Assembly: GCF_040392825.1 (NCBI RefSeq)
Contig: NZ_JBEBVH010000267.1
Span: 1-5,174 of the forward strand
Direction of reading: 5' to 3'
Source: Pseudopedobacter sp040392825
Lineage (GTDB): Bacteria > Bacteroidota > Bacteroidia > Sphingobacteriales > Sphingobacteriaceae
Length of the DNA stretch: 5,174 nucleotides
The notes below the pieces were generated by a model. It ran no database searches. It saw only the letters and a program-made list of their open reading frames with translations, and was not told where the DNA came from. Shown piece after piece: positions 1 through 5,174 of this stretch; position 1 is the first letter of the stretch, and each line of letters starts with the position of its first letter. The position numbers and the translations under genes were made by a program.

Positions 1-1119
1 GGAAAGGAAGCCATGGCTTAGCATTTGAAAAACTGCACCAGAAATCCCTTCAGCTGTAGCTGATGAGACACCCAATAGCACAAATCCCATGTGTGAAACA
101 GAAGAATAAGCTATTAAACGTTTCAAATCTGTTTGTGCCAGAGCTACCATTGCTCCGTACAAAATGGAAATCACTCCTAAAAGTCCTATATAAAACGATA
201 AATTTGTGGCAACTTCCGGAAAGATGCTATAAGCTATTCTTATAATCCCATATCCGCCCACTTTAAGTAAAATACCCGCAAGAACAATAGAAATTGGAGT
301 TGGTGCCTCTACGTGTGCATCTGGCAGCCAGGTGTGGAAAGGAAAAACAGGAACTTTAATGGCAAAAGCAATAAACACTACAATAAAAGCTAATGTTCTC
401 GCCGGAATACCTAAAATGTCTGCATTTGCTGCTACAGAAAAAATAGAATCTGACAAATAATTAGCCTGATCCATCATATAAACCATATTAAATGTATGAT
501 TACCTGTAACCGGATCCTGTACAGAAAAATACAGCCCTGCAATAACCAATAACATAAATACAGAACCTATTAAGGTATACAGGAAAAATTTAATAGCGGC
601 ATATTCTCTTCTTGGCCCACCCCACATTCCAATTAGGAAGTATAATGGCAAAAGCATCAGTTCGTAGAAAACATAAAACAAGAAAATATCCAATGCGCAA
701 AACACGCCCACAGTGGCAGTATTTAACAACATCAGCAAAGCAAAATAAGCTTTCTTACTGGATTTAATTTCCCATGAAGATAAACTTGCAATCAGCATAA
801 CTAAAGCAGTTAACCAAACCAATGCAATAGAAAACCCATCTACACCAATAAAATAATCTATCTGTAAAGTACCAAAGCTACCAGCATTCAGTCTTATCCA
901 TTCTAAACTTTCCACAAACTGATATTCTGAAATTTGGTTCACACCACCAGTCCCTGCTCCGGTCTTAAAATTAAAGTACAGATAAGTAGCCAATATCAAT
1001 TGAAATATAGAAACTGCTACAGAAATGTATTTGAAATTCTTATCTAATTTAGATGGCAATGCCATAATAACAACACCAACTAATAATGGAATAAAAATTA
1101 ATAATGATAATAAACCCAT
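1..1119 (-). CDS. nuoM: NADH-quinone oxidoreductase subunit M, partial (3' end outside window)
   Basis: Antiporter-like proton-pumping subunit of the complex I membrane arm. I translated the frame by hand from ATG at 1119 down to base 1: 373 codons with no stop, so the C-terminal part (roughly a quarter of a typical 480-510 residue NuoM) lies off the left edge. Diagnostic motifs are FYVFYELMLLP (Glu153, matching E. coli Glu144), KVPVFPFHTWLPDAHVEAPT (Lys255, matching Lys234), AGILLKVGGYG (Lys286, matching Lys265), QTDLKRLIAYSSVSHMGF (His343, matching His322) and MLSHGF (His369, matching His348). All proton-channel residues I can check are present. The loop at about residues 195-240 is longer than in E. 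coli by about 12 residues, judged from the shift in residue numbering. The start lies one base after the nuoL stop, without a clear Shine-Dalgarno, suggesting translational coupling. NuoM rather than NuoN or NuoL is supported by the motif wording and the position after nuoL. Confidence 0.96.
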   Translation of the reverse strand, partial: MGLLSLLIFIPLLVGVVIMALPSKLDKNFKYISVAVSIFQLILATYLYFNFKTGAGTGGVNQISEYQFVESLEWIRLNAGSFGTLQIDYFIGVDGFSIALVWLTALVMLIASLSSWEIKSSKKAYFALLMLLNTATVGVFCALDIFLFYVFYELMLLPLYFLIGMWGGPRREYAAIKFFLYTLIGSVFMLLVIAGLYFSVQDPVTGNHTFNMVYMMDQANYLSDSIFSVAANADILGIPARTLAFIVVFIAFAIKVPVFPFHTWLPDAHVEAPTPISIVLAGILLKVGGYGIIRIAYSIFPEVATNLSFYIGLLGVISILYGAMVALAQTDLKRLIAYSSVSHMGFVLLGVSSATAEGISGAVFQMLSHGFLS

Positions 1120-1120
1120 T

Positions 1121-3175
1121 TTAAAATATCATTTGAAAAATGAAGAACGATAAAAAGATGATTAACATCCAAACTACATAATGCTGGAACTTGCCATTGT
1201 GCACTGCTCTGAACCAAATACCTATCCGCTCTACCACCAAAGCAGAAAAGTTAACCAATCCATCTACAATATTTCTATCGAACCAGCCAAAAGCATACGA
1301 GCTGTAAATAGCAAATTTGCCTGATAAGTTCACAAACCCATCTATAACAGTCATATCAAACCAGTACCAAAATTTTGCTTTCCAAACAGTAGTATTTACG
1401 AAAACTGCCTGATAAAATTCGTTGAAATACCATTGATTATAAGAAAAGCGATAGAACCAGGAATTCTCCATATTTGGTTTGAAGCTATTTTGAGCATAAA
1501 TTTTGTATGCAGCAAAAATCAAAAGTAAACTAAGTGCGTTGATGTACACAGGCACTAAAAGGTGCAGCATTGCATTTGCTTCATGTTGTTCACTAAAAAC
1601 GCTATATAACCAAGACTGTTCTAAACTTAATGGAGAAACAGAAAAAACAAACCCAATACAAAAAACAGCCAGGACTATAACCGGAATTTTCATCCAGTTT
1701 GAAGGATCATGAATTTTATTCAGATCTATAGTAGCGTTGATAAACTTCGGTAATCTGAATTCTCCAAAAAACACTTTAAAAATCAACCGGAAGATGTAAA
1801 AAGTTGTACACCATGAAGCTATTGATATGAGAACCGGAAAGGCCCAGAAAACACCTCCTTTTAAGTTGCTCCAATCGAAAACGCTTAAGAGTATCGCATC
1901 TTTTGACAAATAACCTGAAGTAAGCGGCAAACCGGATAGTGCTAAGGCGGCAATCAGAAATACAATGAAAGTTACAGGCAATCTCTTTCTCAATCCCCCC
2001 ATATTTAACATATCCTGCGGATCGAAATCGACTTTGTATTTATCTTTCAGATGCTGCATTTCATGAATTACAATCCCTGCTCCCAGAAACAGCAAACATT
2101 TGAAAAATGCATGAGTTACCAAATGGAATATAGCCGAAGCACTGTTCCCAACACCTATAGCCAGCATCATAAAACCCAATTGCGAAACAGTAGAAAATGC
2201 AAGTACCCGCTTAATATCGTTTTGCGTAAGCCCAACAGTTGCAGCCATAAATGCTGTAAACAAACCAATAGAAGCTATCACAGTTAATACGGTTTCATTA
2301 AACAACGGTTCTATTCTTACCAATAAGAAGACACCCGCAGCTACCATTGTTGCGGCATGAATTAAAGAAGAAACAGCCGTTGGGCCTTCCATTGCATCTG
2401 GTAACCAGGTATGTAACGGAAACTGTGCAGACTTCGCAATAGCCCCGGCAAAGAAACACAAACCTGCTATAGTAAGCCAGTAATCTGGCATAGCGGCAAA
2501 TGGCGTTACCCAATTACCCTGATGAATAAAAGATGAAGAAATAAGGTTTCCGGCTCCGAAAATAGCATCTATATCTAAAGTCTTAAACTGACTGTATATG
2601 ATTAATAGTCCTACTAAAAAACCAACATCACCAATACGGTTCATGATAAAAGCCTTTTTACTGGCCTTAGCTGCACTTTCTCTGGTAAACCAGAATCCTA
2701 TTAACAAATAAGAAGCAAAACCTACAAGCTCCCAAAATGCATATACCAGAAAAAGATTATCAGCCACAACTAAGGCGAGCATTGCAAAACAGAATAAACT
2801 TAAATAGGCAAAATATTTTGGTCTATCTGCATCATGCTGCATATATTCTACTGAATATATATTTACCAACAGCGCTATGAAACTCACCAATAACAACATG
2901 ACTACCGTAAGGTTATTGACTAAGATTCCAGCATTAATTTTAAATCCCGAAAAATCTACCCACGGAATTGAGAAATGATATACAGAACCTGAATTCCAAA
3001 CTGCAAAGAATACTATTGCTGAGCATATAAAACTAACTGTAATACCTAATATTGAAATTGCAGGAGCTAGTTTTTTTATAACAAAAGCTAAAGCAAACGA
3101 TAACAACGGAGCTATACATGCTATTACTGTAGCGTATATCATCTGACTTTCAGAAATAGGTAACATAGCTTCCAT
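1121..3175 (-). CDS. nuoL: NADH-quinone oxidoreductase subunit L
   Basis: Distal antiporter-like proton pump of the complex I membrane arm, 684 residues against 613 in E. coli. Visible motifs: WELVGFASYLLIGFW (Glu149, matching E. coli Glu144), NRIGDVGFL (Asp185, matching Asp178), AKSAQFPLHTWLPDAMEGPT (Lys248, matching Lys229), LIHAATMVAAG (His273), HLVTHAFFKCLLFL (His351, His355, Lys359) and GYLSKDAIL (Lys425, Asp426, matching Lys399/Asp400). The pump channel therefore looks intact. After the helix at about 541-560, a long segment to about 662 precedes the last membrane helix (about 666-682). This matches the lateral helix (HL) that runs along the membrane arm, and it contains a 26-residue tandem repeat, listed separately. 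ATG at 3175 is preferred over a second ATG at 3166 because AGAGGA lies just upstream of it. One base separates it from nuoK and one base from nuoM. An Mrp antiporter or hydrogenase paralogue is unlikely given the neighbours. Confidence 0.98.
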   Translation of the reverse strand: MEAMLPISESQMIYATVIACIAPLLSFALAFVIKKLAPAISILGITVSFICSAIVFFAVWNSGSVYHFSIPWVDFSGFKINAGILVNNLTVVMLLLVSFIALLVNIYSVEYMQHDADRPKYFAYLSLFCFAMLALVVADNLFLVYAFWELVGFASYLLIGFWFTRESAAKASKKAFIMNRIGDVGFLVGLLIIYSQFKTLDIDAIFGAGNLISSSFIHQGNWVTPFAAMPDYWLTIAGLCFFAGAIAKSAQFPLHTWLPDAMEGPTAVSSLIHAATMVAAGVFLLVRIEPLFNETVLTVIASIGLFTAFMAATVGLTQNDIKRVLAFSTVSQLGFMMLAIGVGNSASAIFHLVTHAFFKCLLFLGAGIVIHEMQHLKDKYKVDFDPQDMLNMGGLRKRLPVTFIVFLIAALALSGLPLTSGYLSKDAILLSVFDWSNLKGGVFWAFPVLISIASWCTTFYIFRLIFKVFFGEFRLPKFINATIDLNKIHDPSNWMKIPVIVLAVFCIGFVFSVSPLSLEQSWLYSVFSEQHEANAMLHLLVPVYINALSLLLIFAAYKIYAQNSFKPNMENSWFYRFSYNQWYFNEFYQAVFVNTTVWKAKFWYWFDMTVIDGFVNLSGKFAIYSSYAFGWFDRNIVDGLVNFSALVVERIGIWFRAVHNGKFQHYVVWMLIIFLSFFIFQMIF
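1248..1364 (-). repeat. Diverged tandem duplication inside the nuoL 3' region
   Basis: Two 39-base segments, 1326-1364 and 1248-1286, align without gaps at 30 of 39 positions by my count. They are offset by exactly 78 bases (26 codons). They encode WFDMTVIDGFVNLS (residues 605-618) and WFDRNIVDGLVNFS (residues 631-644) of NuoL, sharing W-F-D-x4-D-G-x-V-N-x-S. The repeat lies in the region expected to form the lateral helix. Outside these 14 residues the two 26-residue units are poorly conserved. The match could reflect an old duplication or convergent constraint on a repeated helix motif. Confidence 0.7.
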
Positions 3176-3176
3176 T

Positions 3177-3482
3177 CTATCCTCTCAAAGTATTTGCTTC
3201 ATTAGGGTCTATAGTTTTAACCCTATTGTAAAAGTTCAAAATAATAACTAATCCTACTGCGACCGACGCTGCAGCCAGAACGATAATAAACAGAGCAAAT
3301 AATTGTCCTGTATTCTCTATTCTATCATATTTACCGAAAGCTACTAAATTTAAGATAGATGAGTTTAACATCAGCTCTATCCCTATAAGAACCTGAATTG
3401 CATTTTTTCGGGTAATGACAGCATACATTCCCAAAGAAAACAGAATAGCACCTACTATCAGGAAATGATAAAGCGTAATCAT
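3177..3482 (-). CDS. nuoK: NADH-quinone oxidoreductase subunit K
   Basis: Small membrane subunit of complex I that, with NuoJ, joins the quinone-binding part to the pumps. At 101 residues it is close to the usual length. Three membrane helices are visible at about residues 3-22, 29-50 and 61-85. The second carries the family signature VLIGIELMLN with Glu36, the essential membrane glutamate of E. coli NuoK. The third reads IIVLAAASVAVGL, where E. coli has LAAAEASIGL: the position of Glu72 is Ser73 here (codon TCG). Some residual function of E. coli Glu72 mutants is known, so the subunit is probably active, but the proton path may differ. Its ATG shares four bases with the nuoJ stop (ATGA), and an AAAGGAA lies 8 bases upstream. 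Its TAG stop is one base before nuoL. Confidence 0.97.
   Translation of the reverse strand: MITLYHFLIVGAILFSLGMYAVITRKNAIQVLIGIELMLNSSILNLVAFGKYDRIENTGQLFALFIIVLAAASVAVGLVIILNFYNRVKTIDPNEANTLRG
3180..3185 (-). promoter_or_regulatory. Probable ribosome binding site of nuoL
   Basis: AGAGGA on the minus strand, inside the last codons of nuoK, four bases before the ATG at 3175. It is 13 bases from the alternative ATG at 3166, which favours the upstream start. Short spacing and the weak use of Shine-Dalgarno in Bacteroidota limit confidence. Confidence 0.4.
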
Positions 3483-4021
3483 ATATTAGATTCCTTTCTG
3501 GCTAAATGTGCCGCTCCGATTAATACCATCATTAACAGAATACAAATTAATTCAAAAGGCAACAGAAAATTTGTCATTAAATTAATTCCTATGTTGCTAA
3601 TATTTTCATCAGATGGTAATTTCACATTATCTGTAGCAATGGCAGATTGTACCCAGCTTAAAGAGTTAAAGTCTATCTGAAAAATCATGTATCCCAGGAC
3701 GGAAACTAATATCAGACTTAAAACGGCACCTGGAAATCTATTTTCAGATAATCTTTGTTTGGTCATACCATCCAGACCTTGTAAAGACCTTTTTGAAGAA
3801 AGCATAAAAACAAAAAGCAACATTACCAAAACTCCACCAACGTAAATTACGATTTGTGTAAGTGCAACAAAATCTGCCAAAGCAAATATGTATAATCCTG
3901 CTACAGCAAAAAGCGTTACAAAGAACATAAAAACAGAGCGTACCAAGTTTTGACTGGTTACTACATAACATGCACTTAAGACTGCAATACTTGCTAAAAT
4001 GTAAAATACAATCTGCTCCAT
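3479..4021 (-). CDS. nuoJ: NADH-quinone oxidoreductase subunit J
   Basis: Membrane subunit of complex I next to NuoK, 180 residues (E. coli 184). Five membrane helices can be read at about residues 4-22, 29-47, 53-75, 97-116 and 150-172. The third contains ADFVALTQIVIYVGGVLVML, the family's conserved helix with the bulge that reshapes during turnover. Tyr60 and the Gly62-Gly63 pair fit the usual Y-x-G/A pattern, and Gln56 stands where E. coli has Glu55. Gln is, to my knowledge, common at this site in other bacteria. The end, LLPFELICILLMMVLIGAAH followed by LARKE, is typical of the family. The loop at about 118-148 is polar and variable. The start ATG shares its A with the nuoI TAA stop (TAATG), and the TGA stop overlaps nuoK by four bases, so expression is likely coupled on both sides. 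Confidence 0.97.
   Translation of the reverse strand: MEQIVFYILASIAVLSACYVVTSQNLVRSVFMFFVTLFAVAGLYIFALADFVALTQIVIYVGGVLVMLLFVFMLSSKRSLQGLDGMTKQRLSENRFPGAVLSLILVSVLGYMIFQIDFNSLSWVQSAIATDNVKLPSDENISNIGINLMTNFLLPFELICILLMMVLIGAAHLARKESNI
3491..3497 (-). promoter_or_regulatory. Probable ribosome binding site of nuoK
   Basis: AAAGGAA on the minus strand, 8 bases before the nuoK ATG at 3482 and inside the 3' end of nuoJ. Spacing is good for a Shine-Dalgarno. The sequence also encodes conserved NuoJ C-terminal residues (ARKESN), so the match may be partly a by-product of coding. Confidence 0.35.
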
Positions 4022-4617
4022 TAATTACTATTATCCTCGTTTTGCTTAGCCGCCGCAGCCAGCTTAGCAGCTTTTCTTTCTTCCATTTGCTTTTCCAGTT
4101 CCTGACGTTTTTGTTCAGCCTCCTCTTCACTCATGGTAGAAAATTGATAGTTCAAATCCATTATGCTGGGAAAGCTTCTATCATACTGATTGGTCATGGT
4201 GATACATTCTGTAGGACATACCGTTGTACATAAGCCACAGTACATACATTTTGCCATGTCTATATCAAACTTTGCCGCATAAAGTCTCTTTACTGAACCA
4301 TCGGATGTTTTTCCTATAGCTTCCGTCGCCTTTATAGATTCGATGTCTATACAATCTACCGGACATATTTTTGCACAAAGGTCGCAAACAATACAATCAT
4401 CAATTTCTACATGCAACTGATATCTTCCAACTTCGGGAATAGGCAATTTCTGATGAGGGTATTGTAAAGTCACAATACCAGACTGTTCCTCGAAGTAGTT
4501 AGGATCTTCAATTCCTTTGACTGTTTTGGTCTTAAATGCCTGCAAAATATGTCTAAAGGTTATTGCTAATCCCTTCCAGGAAGTCGTCAATCCGTTATAT
4601 ACCTTTTTTATAATCAT
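4021..4617 (-). CDS. nuoI: NADH-quinone oxidoreductase subunit I (two [4Fe-4S] ferredoxin domain)
   Basis: Peripheral-arm subunit that holds iron-sulfur clusters N6a and N6b and passes electrons towards N2 and quinone. It has 198 residues (E. coli 180). Residues 1-30 form the amphipathic N-terminus that lies against the membrane. Two CxxCxxCxxxCP motifs are intact: Cys75, 78, 81, 85 in CIVCDLCAKICP and Cys124, 127, 130, 134 in CMYCGLCTTVCP. Residues 162-198 form an extra tail rich in Glu, Lys, Gln and Ala (SEEEAEQKRQELEKQMEERK, then an alanine stretch), predicted helical and lying after the conserved core. The start ATG is one base after the nuoH TGA. The stop TAA shares its last base with the nuoJ ATG. 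Among ferredoxin-like proteins, the nuoH-nuoJ context makes NuoI secure. Confidence 0.97.
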   Translation of the reverse strand: MIIKKVYNGLTTSWKGLAITFRHILQAFKTKTVKGIEDPNYFEEQSGIVTLQYPHQKLPIPEVGRYQLHVEIDDCIVCDLCAKICPVDCIDIESIKATEAIGKTSDGSVKRLYAAKFDIDMAKCMYCGLCTTVCPTECITMTNQYDRSFPSIMDLNYQFSTMSEEEAEQKRQELEKQMEERKAAKLAAAAKQNEDNSN

Positions 4618-4618
4618 A

Positions 4619-5174
4619 TCAAAACAGTAAAAGTCTCCACAAGCCAGATATAACTAAACAAATAAAAGCCAAAGGTGTAAGTATCTTCCAACAAAAGCTC
4701 ATCAATTGATCTACCCTAAACCTTGGCAAGGTCCATCTTACCCACATTTGCGCTGCAACCAACAAGAGCGATTTAGATAATATCCAAAATATTCCCCAAA
4801 CCATTCCCGTAGTATATTCTGCTAATTTAAAATCACCGACATTCGGCAACGGTGTATTCCACGCTCCTAAAAACAAAGTTGCTCCAAGCATAGATACTAA
4901 AAACATCATAGCATATTCTGCCAAAAATATAAAAGCGAATCCTACACTTGAATATTCTGTATGAAAACCGGCAACCAATTCAGATTCTGCCTCCGGAATA
5001 TCAAAAGGCGCCCGGTTACACTCCGCTAAAGAAGCTATAAAATAAATCACAAAGGCTATAATCAAATGCGGTGCCTGAAATATATTCCATGCAAATAAAC
5101 CGCCAATCTCAGAAACATCCCAAACCCCCAAAAACTTAGCTGTATTTTCTGTTAATATACCCTGATTTGCTCCT
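4619..5174 (-). CDS. nuoH: NADH-quinone oxidoreductase subunit H, partial (5' end outside window)
   Basis: Membrane subunit that forms most of the quinone-access chamber and couples quinone reduction to proton pumping. The frame is open to the right edge, giving 184 codons (first base of the window end left over), so the N-terminal part of a protein usually of 320-350 residues is missing. A TTG at 5131 is an internal leucine codon (AKFLGVWDV), not the start. The hallmark segment is SLAECNRAPFDIPEAESELV followed by AGFHTEYSS, the conserved acidic loop and helix facing the quinone cavity and NuoA/NuoJ side. Other conserved parts are FIFLAEYAMMF and, near the end, RWTLPRFRVDQLM followed by FCWKILTPL, which contacts the NuoB/D/I side. 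Membrane helices end at residue 184 with LWRLLLF. The TGA stop is one base before nuoI. NuoH rather than a hydrogenase HycD/EchB homologue is supported by motif wording and neighbours. Confidence 0.95.
   Translation of the reverse strand, partial: GANQGILTENTAKFLGVWDVSEIGGLFAWNIFQAPHLIIAFVIYFIASLAECNRAPFDIPEAESELVAGFHTEYSSVGFAFIFLAEYAMMFLVSMLGATLFLGAWNTPLPNVGDFKLAEYTTGMVWGIFWILSKSLLLVAAQMWVRWTLPRFRVDQLMSFCWKILTPLAFICLVISGLWRLLLF

Noticed and set aside
63..245. Short plus-strand ORFs, for example here and at 1503-1712, 2051-2287, 3465-3680 and 3970-4233
   Set aside because: All are antisense to intact nuo genes, have no start signal or recognisable domain, and are expected by chance.
2298..2513. 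71-codon minus-strand ORF inside nuoL
   Set aside because: It overlaps the most conserved NuoL region (residues about 221-293) in a shifted frame. The intact NuoL frame explains the sequence.
2841..2860. Perfect 8-base inverted repeat with a 4-base loop (ATATATTC, TACT, GAATATAT)
   Set aside because: It lies mid-gene in nuoL and encodes the conserved IYSVEYM segment. It is all weak pairs, has no U-tract, and is best explained by codon choice rather than as a terminator or operator.
3649..3690. NuoJ Gln56 in place of E. coli Glu55 as an unusual substitution (codon at 3854-3856), together with the variable loop around residue 120
   Set aside because: Gln at the Glu55 position is, to my knowledge, common in bacterial NuoJ, and the loop is variable across the family, so neither stands out.
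1121..4021. An Mrp-type antiporter or group 4 hydrogenase cluster instead of complex I
   Set aside because: The H-I-J-K-L-M order with tandem ferredoxin NuoI, NuoH quinone-chamber motifs and separate NuoJ and NuoK is specific to NDH-1. Mrp lacks NuoH/NuoI, and hydrogenase clusters lack this arrangement.
3744..4130. 128-codon minus-strand ORF across the nuoI 3' end and nuoJ 5' end
   Set aside because: It lies in another frame over two well-conserved genes, and its product is basic and cysteine-rich with no recognisable domain, as expected for a shadow of a membrane-protein gene.
5129..5131. TTG as the start codon of a 170-residue NuoH
   Set aside because: The frame continues upstream to the window edge with sequence fitting NuoH, so TTG is an internal leucine and the true start is outside.

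Overview
The window is an internal slice of a nuo operon, which encodes the membrane arm of respiratory complex I (NDH-1, proton-pumping NADH:quinone oxidoreductase). Every gene lies on the minus strand. Reading right to left in the direction of transcription, the order is nuoH (5' end cut by the window), nuoI, nuoJ, nuoK, nuoL and nuoM (3' end cut by the window). This is the classical bacterial order, so nuoG should lie upstream (right) and nuoN downstream (left). Both neighbours are inferred, not seen.

The DNA is clearly AT-rich. Protein wording (NuoH, NuoJ and NuoL motifs, long Phe/Tyr/Ile-rich membrane segments) and the mostly weak Shine-Dalgarno signals fit Bacteroidota. A Sphingobacteriaceae/Pedobacter-like source is my best guess, from general resemblance only.

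The layout is completely packed. The gaps are: nuoH/nuoI 1 base, nuoI/nuoJ TAATG with 1 shared base, nuoJ/nuoK ATGA with 4 shared bases, nuoK/nuoL 1 base, nuoL/nuoM 1 base. There is no intergenic space for a promoter, terminator, small RNA or mobile element, and I see none. Positions 1 to 1119 are an open nuoM frame of 373 codons that runs off the left edge. It has no stop codon in the window, so ORF callers that require a stop would miss it.

Functionally, NuoI carries the two [4Fe-4S] clusters that pass electrons towards quinone. NuoH forms the quinone chamber and the link to the pumping modules. NuoJ and NuoK connect NuoH to the antiporter-like pumps NuoM and NuoL. The key charged residues of NuoL and NuoM are all present.

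I found no undescribed system. Three features deserve a second look: NuoK has Ser where E. coli NuoK has its second membrane glutamate (Glu72); the C-terminal lateral-helix region of NuoL contains a 26-residue tandem repeat still visible at DNA level; and NuoI has a charged, alanine-rich C-terminal tail.
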